Below, in pieces: positions 22,226-30,293 of a stretch of DNA of 64,000 bases; the first letter of the stretch is position 1; each line of letters starts with the position of its first letter. The DNA comes from Alitta virens (taxonomy: Eukaryota; Annelida; Polychaeta; Phyllodocida; Nereididae). The stretch covers positions 1,894,001 to 1,958,000 of the forward strand of contig OW028585.1 of assembly GCA_932294295.1 (NCBI GenBank), read 5' to 3'. A model generated the notes under the pieces. The model had not been told where the DNA came from, did not search any database, and worked only from the letters and a program-made list of their open reading frames with translations. The translations under genes were made by a program, and so were the position numbers.

Positions 22226-23601
22226 GTCAGATAGATGTTTCTAGCGTAGTCAATCTGAAATAGGCCTGGATATGTCACTTTGGTGATCATGACAGCTGAT
22301 TCGGGTAGTGGTGACTTAAATCGGAGTTCTATTCTCACACACCCGTCTCTTGTCACCGGATAAAAGTCTTCATAGTTTTGAGGAGCCAAGTCTATGACAA
22401 ATAAACTGTAACCGTCTTTGTATTCCTCTCTGGTGATCCTAGCTTCGTTGCTGAAATTAGGCTTTCTCCTGTAAAGCTCCGAATAGCAGTGTATGTACTT
22501 GTCCTCTGCAAAGTCGATACTTAGTGGGCCCGTGGGCACTGGCATACCAGACAAACTCACATTGATATAGGTGACATCATAGTGCCTGAAATTGTAAGGA
22601 TTCTTGCCCAGGCTGCCACTCATCGATTCTCCTGACACAAAACCCATCACAATCTTACTCGGTATGCAACCATTGTATGCATCTTCTATGTAATACGAAG
22701 AGGTGTCCTTGGCCAAATTAAATTTTCGTAAATCTTCTTTCTTGTAGAAATACTTGGCTAGAGAGATTTCTTCTTCCATGACTTTTTGATGTCCCAGTAA
22801 TACTAGATTTGATGGTGTCACATGTTTCAGAATAAGTGTAATGTCCTTAATTTCCAGTACATAGTCTCTCTTGTTGACGTTTGAGCTCAGTAGTCTGAAG
22901 CTGCTGGAAGTGGGTGTAAGAGTCATGTCCATGGTTACCCCATTTAAAAGTAACTTATTCACTTTAAAGACATCGACATCCACTTTGCACATTAGCTCAA
23001 CAGTTTTGCTACCACTCATGAGTGAGGCCCGCTTTTTAAATCCCTTATTGGTTCCTGACACCAGGCTCACATCCTCCATACATCTCGCGGTGTCCTTCTC
23101 GAACAAAGAGCATTCCAGTTGAGCATCATTTAGATCCCCCTCTCCTAGCAGTGTATTTATTATCGCCTTGTAACTGTAACCCGTCCGTCCGCCTGTGACT
23201 ACTCTGTCATTTAGTCCTACTTCCACTTGATCCCAGAGAGCATGAGCCAGGTTATTTACAACACCTACACTCCAGTCTCCTTCGGAGTCATCATTGTCTT
23301 GGGCATCATCATCATCATCATTTTTTTTCTTTCCAGCCCCCCTTTCAGGGATGGGTGAGCCTCTGTCAGTAGCAATCCGGACTCTAGTCTTTATGTAGAC
23401 ACTTGACATGTCAATGTATGCTGTGCCGGCTCCAGGCACATGAAATTTCACATCTCCCTCTGATGAAAATTGATTAATCGGCTTGTGAGTTAAATATTTA
23501 ATGTCAGTCACTCCTAGGTTGCTGAGAGGTAGACTGAACAAATTAAGAGTGTCATCATAGGCTAACTCTGTTGATTCCAGAACCTTTTCACCTGATGCCA
23601 T
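22222..23601 (-). CDS. MCP: major capsid protein (double jelly-roll)
   Basis: 459 residues opening with MASGEKVLESTELAYDDTLN and ending YPGLFQIDYARNIYLT. It belongs to the family often labelled 'F54H12.2-like' in invertebrate genomes, which is the Polinton major capsid protein. Known role: a trimeric hexon-type capsomer. Recognisable stretches are WDQVEVGLNDRVVTGG, the central YYIEDAYNG, and IHCYSELY. An acidic low-complexity loop (DDDDDAQDND, about residue 95-107) is replaced by an unrelated loop in element 2. It sits between the basic protein and the protease, as in element 2. The frame is intact. Confidence 0.88.
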   Translation of the reverse strand: MASGEKVLESTELAYDDTLNLFSLPLSNLGVTDIKYLTHKPINQFSSEGDVKFHVPGAGTAYIDMSSVYIKTRVRIATDRGSPIPERGAGKKKNDDDDDAQDNDDSEGDWSVGVVNNLAHALWDQVEVGLNDRVVTGGRTGYSYKAIINTLLGEGDLNDAQLECSLFEKDTARCMEDVSLVSGTNKGFKKRASLMSGSKTVELMCKVDVDVFKVNKLLLNGVTMDMTLTPTSSSFRLLSSNVNKRDYVLEIKDITLILKHVTPSNLVLLGHQKVMEEEISLAKYFYKKEDLRKFNLAKDTSSYYIEDAYNGCIPSKIVMGFVSGESMSGSLGKNPYNFRHYDVTYINVSLSGMPVPTGPLSIDFAEDKYIHCYSELYRRKPNFSNEARITREEYKDGYSLFVIDLAPQNYEDFYPVTRDGCVRIELRFKSPLPESAVMITKVTYPGLFQIDYARNIYLT

Positions 23602-23637
23602 TGCTGCCGCAGCTGCTGCAGCTGCTGCTGCTGCTGC

Positions 23638-23683
<46 letters not shown>

Positions 23684-23703
23684 GCTGCTACACCGTTTAC
23701 CGT
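23602..23703. repeat. trinucleotide-repeat spacer
   Basis: gct/gtt trinucleotide tract (about 23605-23690) between the major capsid start and the basic-protein stop. Element 2 has no such spacer, and there the two genes overlap. Confidence 0.7.
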
Positions 23704-24123
23704 TTACTGTTTACTGAAAATGTCCTTGAGCTTAGTGATTTTTTTCTTCTTCCTGTCGTTCGCTGGCTTAGGTTTAGTCAGCTTTCTTTTCACCGCTCGC
23801 TGTGTCAGAGACGTAACCGGACCGCTGACTGAACGCCCTGAGCTGACGTTAGCCCTTTTATCGCTTTCCATGCGTAAATCTGCCTCAGCCATTTCATTAG
23901 ACTGCCCTATCGGTGACACTATAGTGAGGGGCAGACTGTCATTGTCTTTACCGCTACTAGAGCCCTTGTCGCCATTACGCTGCTTTTTTATCACCACAGG
24001 TCGAGGGCGTGTGGACAGTATGCTCGTGTGTCCAGCTGTTTTTTTAAAATGCTCTATCCATGGTTCGGCATTCATGGCTGCTAGTGATTTGTATCTCTCC
24101 TCCATATTAACTCTAGAGTACAC
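23704..24123 (-). CDS. basic conserved protein, possibly virion-associated
   Basis: 139 residues; the start may be internal (MEERYKSLAAM, about 24105). Three blocks are conserved with element 2: RYKSLAAM near the N-terminus with W(I/V)EHFKKTAG, the central SLPLTIVSP-x-GQSNEM, and a lysine-rich C-terminus with TKLKDIFS. The regions between are low-complexity. The start overlaps the end of the penton-like gene by 43 bp. Basic composition and position suggest a core or capsid-associated protein, but I recognise no family; function is inference. Confidence 0.6.
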   Translation of the reverse strand: MYSRVNMEERYKSLAAMNAEPWIEHFKKTAGHTSILSTRPRPVVIKKQRNGDKGSSSGKDNDSLPLTIVSPIGQSNEMAEADLRMESDKRANVSSGRSVSGPVTSLTQRAVKRKLTKPKPANDRKKKKITKLKDIFSKQ

Positions 24124-24542
24124 TTGGTGGAATGTTTGGTTTCAGTCGCAAGCTCCCTCAGCAGGTTCCAATTCGAATCTCTCAGTTCAATAGAAATATG
24201 TCTCACGTCCTTCACTCGTAGTGGTGTGTAGAGTACTGAATGGAAACGTGTATAGTTGTGTCTTCTTATTTCCCCCACCGCTATAGACCTCAGCACGGTT
24301 CTGTACGTGTCACCCATCGCAACTCCTTCGACATGAGGACAAGTCACGTAGATAGCGTCCCATTTAGTGCTTCCCCCTCCTACTGGGGGTATGGCTATCT
24401 CGATCAGCCCCAAGTACCACTGACCCCTTAGTTCGGCATTAGGAGGTCGTGTGAATGACTCGGGTAGCTGTACGGTGAACCCGGCAGCTGTATTACCCGG
24501 ATTTATCTCAAGCGACTGATCGCTGGACAGATAAATATACAT
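24081..24542 (-). CDS. mCP: minor capsid protein (penton-like single jelly-roll)
   Basis: 153 residues beginning MYIYLSSDQSLEINPGNT. A beta-rich pattern runs through WYLGLIEIAIPP, IYVTCPHVEG and FHSVLYTPLRV, ending TKCTLELIWRRD. The size and opening fit Polinton minor capsid proteins, which form vertices as penton-base-like single jelly-rolls. The integrase stop abuts its start (24543), and its 3' end overlaps the basic-protein gene. The element 2 homologue is 59384-59845. Confidence 0.8.
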   Translation of the reverse strand: MYIYLSSDQSLEINPGNTAAGFTVQLPESFTRPPNAELRGQWYLGLIEIAIPPVGGGSTKWDAIYVTCPHVEGVAMGDTYRTVLRSIAVGEIRRHNYTRFHSVLYTPLRVKDVRHISIELRDSNWNLLRELATETKHSTKCTLELIWRRDTNH

Positions 24543-25787
24543 TTATTTTTTTCTTTGTCTCTTGCTTTTCAATGTCTTCAGGTTAGAGCTGAGGATCCAC
24601 TGGTTATATTTACTCGGCCACGACTGATACTTAACCAGACTTTCTTCAACACCATCACGTCGGACTCGTTTCTTGATCACTTTTTCGATCTTGAAGAAAG
24701 CGTCTGGGTCGAATTTCACAGCTGTCAGTTCATGAGCGTAGAAGGGGCCATCAACATTGTCTCCTCCGTAGTCTCTCAGGTAATAAACTGCCACTCCGTC
24801 TGAGAATTTCCTAGATCTGATCGTGAATACTTCACCGGTAAACTGCTCGTCATAGGAGCGGAAAAACTTTGCAGACCTGCTGTACGACGCTCTGACACTC
24901 TGATCTAATGAGAATTTGTACGGACTGCGTCTCTTGTACTTGCTCGTAGAAATGGCACTCTTGAATGCCCTCTCTAGGTCCTTGGCATTTTGCTGTGTGA
25001 CGTATTGGTAGTCCCAAATTGCCTGCTCATTTTCCTCATTGACACTCGCAGGAGTCGCTCCAATACTCGAATGAATGGTCCTGTTGTAAGAATCCGCTAT
25101 GTTCTGGAGTTCATTCAGATAGGCGTAGCTGTTCGTATATTGGAAGTACTGGAACAGTCTCTTTTTTAATCCTTTGATGACCGCTTCGGCGTAGTTTGCC
25201 TTGGTTTCAGTATTGGTGAAGATGAGCTTTACTCCCTTGTCTTTAAGTAAATCGCCGACGCTCGAGTTTGTGAATTCTGTTCCTCTATCAGTCCTTATAA
25301 ACTTTGGTCTCCCTATAGATCCATCAGTTTCTGTCTCTGCCTCTGACTCTGGCTCTGACTCTGACTCTGTCAGTCTCTTAAATATTTCTTCAAACCCCTG
25401 TTTCATGTGCTTGGCACTTTTACTTTTGACCGGCTGGACTCTGCAGTATCTGGAGAACACATCTATAAGCACCATGATGTAGGCGAAGCCTTCATTAGCA
25501 CTCTTGAACCTTTCACCTGTCAAAACCAGTAGATCACAGTCCCACAGGTGATTCATACCAGGCGCTATGACTCTTCTGTACTTTCTAGGTTTTTTGCGAG
25601 CTGTCTTGTGTAATGTGACAATGTCTTGAGATCTAGCCCAGTCCTCAATTCGTGCCAGACTTATGGTATAACGCCCTTCGTTTTTTATAACCGAGTGTAG
25701 CTTCGCAGCGCTGGTGAAACTCCCCGGTAACCGATGGTTGTAAAATCGACGCGATAAATAAGCGTCTATATCTCTAGGCAGAACCAT
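24543..25787 (-). CDS. INT: retroviral-type integrase with chromodomain
   Basis: 414 residues. The DDE core is readable: Asp85 in WDCDLLVL, Asp167 in IRTDRGTEFTN and Glu201 in TKANYAEAVIKGLKKR. An acidic insertion (S-E-x-E-x repeats, about residues 141-155) sits between the two Asp residues and is missing in element 2. The C-terminal part carries a chromodomain-like segment (FFKIEKVIKKR...VKYQSW...W). Known role: cut-and-join of linear element DNA into the host with a 6-bp duplication, as seen at 15946/37709. The start lies 4 bases after the preceding stop. The frame is intact. Confidence 0.92.
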   Translation of the reverse strand: MVLPRDIDAYLSRRFYNHRLPGSFTSAAKLHSVIKNEGRYTISLARIEDWARSQDIVTLHKTARKKPRKYRRVIAPGMNHLWDCDLLVLTGERFKSANEGFAYIMVLIDVFSRYCRVQPVKSKSAKHMKQGFEEIFKRLTESESEPESEAETETDGSIGRPKFIRTDRGTEFTNSSVGDLLKDKGVKLIFTNTETKANYAEAVIKGLKKRLFQYFQYTNSYAYLNELQNIADSYNRTIHSSIGATPASVNEENEQAIWDYQYVTQQNAKDLERAFKSAISTSKYKRRSPYKFSLDQSVRASYSRSAKFFRSYDEQFTGEVFTIRSRKFSDGVAVYYLRDYGGDNVDGPFYAHELTAVKFDPDAFFKIEKVIKKRVRRDGVEESLVKYQSWPSKYNQWILSSNLKTLKSKRQRKK

Positions 25788-25791
25788 TTCG

Positions 25792-26874
25792 TTATTTAGT
25801 TGTCACCTTAATCCAAGCTCTCTTGAGTCTCCTTTTTTTTCCTGGTCGCTCTGTCCCTGTTTCTGACTGTCTTTGCCTCTTGTCACTCTTGTCACTCTTG
25901 TCACTCTTGTCACTCTTGTCACTCTTGTCACTCTTGTCACTCTTGTCACTCTTGTCACTCTTGACACTCTTGACACTCTTTCCACTCTTGGCACTCTTTC
26001 CACTCTTGACACTCTTTCCACTCTTTCCACTCTCTCCACTCTCTCCTTCTTCTTCTTCTCCCTCTTCCTCTTCCTCTCCTTCTTCTTCTTCTTCTTCTTC
26101 TTCCACCTGATATTTGTTCTTCATGTAATGTAATACGCGTCGCAATTTAACATTCGAAATTAATTTCAGAGGCACCGCTCGTCGTAACATAAGCCAGTAC
26201 AGCTTATGATGTCTGGCTGGTACAGGAAAAGAACTCGACTGAGTGTGCAGCAGTAGTTCGAGGTAATATTTTTCCACTCCGGATCCAGCTCTAGCTCCAG
26301 CTCTAGCTCCAGCTCCAGCTCCAGCTCCAGCTCTAGCTCTATCCACAGTTAGTAGATACAGTATCGCCCTGGCCCTTTTTCTCAATGACTCGTCTCTCAG
26401 CAGAGAGTTAATTTTACGAGAGATAGCATCAATGCTCTTGTCCGTGACAGCGACAGTGCCAGTGCCAATACCAGTGCCAGTGTCAATGCCGGTGTCGGAG
26501 CCAATACCAATGCCAGTAGCGGTCTCAGACCCAGCCCCGGCCCCAGTCCCAATCGAGGTCTCGGTCTCAGTCTCGCTCTCATTTTCGGTAGCGGAAGAAC
26601 CGGTGGTCATCTTATTTCCATGGCAAACCGGCGGGCCCCCTTCCTCGAGGTGCCCTACTCCTGAACTAGAGGAGGGTATCGTCAGTACCTCTTCCGACAA
26701 GCGAAGGGAGGGCGACTGGCCCGCAACCCCCTGGGTTGCGGCCAGACGCCCGGGCTCATCCTTCGCAATTTTTCTGTTCCTCTCCATAGTCATGGCCATT
26801 AGTCCATCGTATTTTTCCTGAGGAATCACGTAAACTTTTCTGTTAAATTTCATCGTCATCGGCGTCGATGTCAT
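25792..26874 (-). CDS. low-complexity Polinton protein of unknown function
   Basis: 360 residues. The conserved N-terminus is MKFNRKVYVIPQEKY. The middle is conserved as R-A-x-AILYLL followed by LLLHTQSSSFPVP-x-x-HHKLYWLML and LISNVKLRRVLHYMKNKY. The end is conserved as RAWIKV. Between these lie expanded tracts: T-E/G-T repeats, A-G/A-R repeats, a poly-E/G stretch, and K-S then about eight S-D-K repeats from a 9-bp DNA repeat (gtcactctt). Element 2 has the same blocks with quite different tracts. An N-terminal K-V-x-V-P-x-E-x-Y pattern with a helical core is common in small Polinton proteins, but no function is known to me. Confidence 0.65.
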   Translation of the reverse strand: MTSTPMTMKFNRKVYVIPQEKYDGLMAMTMERNRKIAKDEPGRLAATQGVAGQSPSLRLSEEVLTIPSSSSGVGHLEEGGPPVCHGNKMTTGSSATENESETETETSIGTGAGAGSETATGIGIGSDTGIDTGTGIGTGTVAVTDKSIDAISRKINSLLRDESLRKRARAILYLLTVDRARAGAGAGAGARAGARAGSGVEKYYLELLLHTQSSSFPVPARHHKLYWLMLRRAVPLKLISNVKLRRVLHYMKNKYQVEEEEEEEEGEEEEEGEEEEGESGESGKSGKSVKSGKSAKSGKSVKSVKSDKSDKSDKSDKSDKSDKSDKSDKSDKRQRQSETGTERPGKKRRLKRAWIKVTTK

Positions 26875-26894
26875 GTCGTTTTATTCTATTTTAT

Positions 26895-27440
26895 TTACAA
26901 TTCCTCCTCCTCCTCCAATTCGGATTCTTCCTCCTCCAATTCAGATTCCTCCTCCTCCTCCTCCAATTCAGATTCCTCCTCCTCCTCCTCCTCCAATTCA
27001 GATTCCTCCTCCTCCTCTTCCTCCTGGTTCAGCAGAATTTTCAGTTGAGGGATACAACGTTCCAAGAACTCTACCAACGTTTTACAGCGTTCGACGTAGA
27101 CTTCTCTCAGCAACTTTCTAGACGCGGCTGTCGTCCTAGAGTTGCGTAATTTTGTAGCTGCTCTCCCCGGTGCGATCGAATTGTAAGTGGAAGTAGAAGT
27201 TGAATCGGCGACTATTTTAGCCACTTTCCTTAGCATTATTTTGAACTTGGTCAGCTCTAGTTGGGGGTCCTTAGAGATGGTCAAGTTGCCATTTAACGTG
27301 TTAAGTATCACCTCTGTTATGCAGAGAAGTTGATCGCTAGTCGCATCTCTCAGAAGTGAGCGCGTAGAACGAGGCGTTAGTTTGTATGTTCTCGTCACGA
27401 GCTCCAGAAAACTCATGCACGATTTTACTCTGACACTCAT
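26895..27440 (-). CDS. helical protein with acidic tail, unknown function
   Basis: 181 residues. A helical N-terminal half contains SLLRDATSDQLLCITEVILN and LRKVAKIV. It is followed by basic RKLLREVY, then an E-rich tail of repeated EEEEESEL units encoded by a ctcctc/aattcagatt repeat. The A-T-x-D-Q-L-L-C-I-x-E-V-x-L pattern followed by a basic stretch is common to small Polinton proteins near the ATPase and capsid genes. Whether it binds DNA is inference. Its ATG overlaps the ATPase stop as TAATG. The element 2 homologue (62008-62454) has only a short tail. Confidence 0.6.
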   Translation of the reverse strand: MSVRVKSCMSFLELVTRTYKLTPRSTRSLLRDATSDQLLCITEVILNTLNGNLTISKDPQLELTKFKIMLRKVAKIVADSTSTSTYNSIAPGRAATKLRNSRTTAASRKLLREVYVERCKTLVEFLERCIPQLKILLNQEEEEEEESELEEEEEEESELEEEEEESELEEEESELEEEEEL

Positions 27441-28156
27441 TATTTCCTAGTGTACAGTATGAGGGTCTCACCGGGTAGAATGGATGTACTTAGACGCACG
27501 TCCTCGTCACCTGTACTAGTCAAGTTGTTCACCACTAGGTAGCCTCTCGGGTGACTGGTAGCGTCTTCGTGAGCTTCGACTAGTCGCTTCGGAGTGCCGG
27601 GGAACATCTGACGCGAGAGGAAGTGTATCTGCTGTAAGTCTCTGCACGTCTTCATCAATATCAAGTAGCTAGTATTGAGGCTAATGGTCCGCGAGTAGCG
27701 TGACTGATGGTAGACGTTTTGAGATATCATTATTACGGAGATGCGACCGTGATGGACTTCCCTCGTAAAGAGAGAACACATTTCGGCTGACTTGCATATT
27801 TCGTCCATGAGGTCATCCAGAACCACTAGATTGTTGCCCTCTTCGCTTTTCAGTTCTTCGATCAACTCCCTCTCCGGTAAGCCGTGATGAAGAGACAAAT
27901 TAGGTACCAGCGCTTCTAGGCCTTCGTACTTTTTTTGATAGACTCCGTAAGCGTACAGGATCTTCATCGGTGGTATAGTGTACATGACTCTCGAGTTCTT
28001 CACGATAGAAAGTGCCAGAACCGTTTTCCCGCACATAGATGGACCCACGATCGTTGTAGAGGAGGGCGATTCGAATTTAAAAAGAGATTCTTCTTTTTCT
28101 TTTACCTTTTCTTCGTCCTCTCCATTATTCATCGGACTTCGATACGCGTTATCCAT
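27440..28156 (-). CDS. ATP: genome-packaging ATPase (FtsK/HerA type)
   Basis: 238 residues. Walker A is GPSMCGKT (residues 38-45) and Walker B is NLVVLDDLMDE (about 108-118), followed by the SVIMISQN sensor-like box and RTISLNTSY. It belongs to the A32/FtsK-HerA packaging ATPase family found in Polintons, which is known to drive DNA into preformed capsids. The first gene of the minus-strand block, its start at 28156 lies 292 bp from the polymerase ATG on the opposite strand. The short N-terminus before the ATPase fold is charged and variable. Confidence 0.9.
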   Translation of the reverse strand: MDNAYRSPMNNGEDEEKVKEKEESLFKFESPSSTTIVGPSMCGKTVLALSIVKNSRVMYTIPPMKILYAYGVYQKKYEGLEALVPNLSLHHGLPERELIEELKSEEGNNLVVLDDLMDEICKSAEMCSLFTREVHHGRISVIMISQNVYHQSRYSRTISLNTSYLILMKTCRDLQQIHFLSRQMFPGTPKRLVEAHEDATSHPRGYLVVNNLTSTGDEDVRLSTSILPGETLILYTRK

Positions 28157-28431
28157 GCTTTATTAGTAGTAGTAGTAGTAGCAGTAGTAGTATACGTATA
28201 TGTATAATGTATATGTATTTGTATATAGCTCCAATGAGCGAAACGAGTGATTGAACGAGTGAACCAGCGAGTGAGTGAATGAATTGTGTAACTAGACTAA
28301 CTGTTGGCTGTCGTCTCGTCTCGTCTCACCACGTCTCGTCTCGTCTCATGTGTGGCAACTGTTGATAAACTCGCCCTTGTATATATATATATATATAACT
28401 CTTCATTATTTTTATATTTTATTTTTTATAG
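28157..28431. promoter_or_regulatory. divergent intergenic region, element 1
   Basis: Between the ATPase start (-) and the first polymerase coding exon (+). It has a tag/cta trinucleotide run, a minus-strand TATA-like ctatatac at about 28221-28228 suited to the capsid block, a tgagcga/gagtgaa tract, a ctcgtctcgt repeat and (TA)n at 28379-28397. It ends in a polypyrimidine acceptor, attttttatag (AG 28430-28431). Element 2 has the corresponding acceptor at 63480-63481. Confidence 0.5.
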
Positions 28432-29958
28432 CTTGGCTCTACAAACCATGAGGGAAATCAGCCAGCTCGATTTACTCGTCAGTGGTCAGCCTGTACCCGC
28501 ATCAGTACCCATGGCGGGTGAAACGCATGCAACGTCAACGCAGTCGACGCCAATGACACGGACACAGACACCGAAACGTCACCCGGGTCCTCTGCTGACA
28601 TCCACCCCTAGGAGACCTGTTTTGCATAGAGTGAGACGCTTAAATGCTCCTCCTCCTCCTCCTCCTCACAACTCCCCTTCTTCTCCGCAGTGGGCCCGTC
28701 TCTCACCTCAGACACCTCGTACACCCCCTGCTGAGGGTATGGCTATAGTTATACTATTATATAGATTTATATAGACATAAACAGTTGTAGTACTATCAGG
28801 TGATAAAATCTTTTTTTCTTTCTTTTTTTTCCCAGAGATATAGCGAACAACTCTCATATCACCGGAAAAAAGTTGCGAAACTAGAAAGTTTTATGATGTG
28901 TTTCGCCGAGAAAGCACAATGCGAGGATGAGCCTCCGCTGAAAAAGGGGCGATCATCCATTGCTGTCGAGATGGCGACTAAGACAGTGACTGCCATAAAG
29001 AGAAAAAAGACTATGGCATGTGGCATACTGAAAGGGTATGTCTAATTACCAATAAATAAAGAAATAAATATGCATAATATATACCAACGGTCAGTTGTAT
29101 ATAAATAATATACATCATGGGTCAGTTGTTTGGTTCTGAACTTGTAACATTCTCTACTATTAGTTATTACATTTATTTATTTATTTTTATTTTTTTTCTC
29201 ACTCTACAGACACGATGTTGATGTAGCTGCAGCTGTAGCCCGAGCGGTGACTTCGCGTGTAGGCGCGGTAGTCAAACCTCCTACGAGCTCAAGAGTCAGG
29301 AGGGTACTAGATTTTGAGAATGTACCAGACTGCTTCATTGACCACAATAATATTGACAGTGGCAGTGACAGTGTCAGTGCCAGTGACAATGCCCCTGTAC
29401 CCGCTATACCACAGAGAAAGAGAGCTGATGCCTACAGAGTTGTGGATGGGTGAGTTAACATGAGATATGAACTTAAATGTATTTCTTTCTTTCTTTTTTC
29501 TTTATTTTATATATATATATATATATGTGTTTTTCTGTTGTTTTTTTTTATCGGATATAGTCTTGAACACTTTTTTACCTTTAATTTTACAGTATTGTTG
29601 AGGATGGGGAGGTTGCGGGTCCATCAAGGGCTTCGCGGGAACCACCATTGATGACTGATCCTGATCAATATAGGTACGGATAATAATAATAATAATAATA
29701 GGTGTTGATTTAGTTAAGTGAATGAAACTATGCTACTAAAATAATTTTTATTTTATTATATTTTTCAAATCACATTATTTCTATTCCAGTGACATCAGTG
29801 ATGATAATATGTCTGCTGCTGCTGCTGCTGCTGTTGCTGCTGATGCTAGTGCTGTTGCCTGTGCTACAGATGTAGAGGAGGAGGAGGATGAGGAGGATGA
29901 GGAGGATAGTTTTTCATGGCTCAACGACCTGAACCTGGAGGACTGGTCTGACAACTAG
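28432..29958 (+). CDS. five 5' coding exons leading into the polymerase; also a possible short acidic protein
   Basis: Exons: 28432-28747 (ATG 28448), 28836-29035, 29210-29449, 29593-29673 and 29790-29957. Acceptors cccag, ctacag, tttacag and attccag are good. Donors gtatgtc (29036), gtgagt (29450) and gtacgg (29674) are good, and phases agree from exon 2 onward. Content: a proline-rich first exon, a basic coiled-coil-like start of exon 2 (RYSEQLSYHRKK), an A/V- and S/D-rich exon 3 and a strongly acidic exon 5 (E/D runs, then WLNDLNLEDWSDN). TAG at 29956-29958 ends the frame if the last intron is retained. The exon 1 donor is uncertain. Function is unknown; exon 1/2 starts are conserved in element 2. 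Confidence 0.6.
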
Positions 29959-30293
29959 TCAGTATTTTGTTTTCATTTGTATTTATTCTTTATCATTTTT
30001 GTTCATTGATTTTTAAATTTTTATTTTATGCCCCATTAAAGACATAACTGTAACTGTTCAATATTTAAATAAATAAATATATATATTATGATAATATAAA
30101 CATCTTGCATTAATTTCTGTACATCGTATCCTCAATACTAGAAGGCTCTACTAGAAAAAAGAGTGTAAAATAAATACAATAAAAAATTAAAATTAAAAGT
30201 CCATCAGATGTGACTCATATGAAAACCCATTTTTTTTTTTTCATCGGGGTTACTTATCTTTAATGCTACTATTTTTTTCATTATTTTCTATAG
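29958..30293 (+). other. intron whose donor overlaps a stop codon
   Basis: The donor reads acaacta|gtcagt and the acceptor ttattttctatag ends at 30293. The TAG stop (29956-29958) exists only while the intron is present. After removal the phase (two bases plus one) continues into the polymerase frame, which is open from 30295. Confidence 0.55.

Noticed and set aside
25803..26133. overlapping frames through the repeat tracts of the low-complexity protein
   Set aside because: They are periodic shadows of the S-D-K and E-rich tracts. The conserved blocks lie only in the 25792-26874 minus frame.
28304..28447. upstream ATG at 28304 as the polymerase-gene start
   Set aside because: The sequence between is a repeat and a polypyrimidine acceptor. 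Conservation with element 2 begins at the ATG at 28448.
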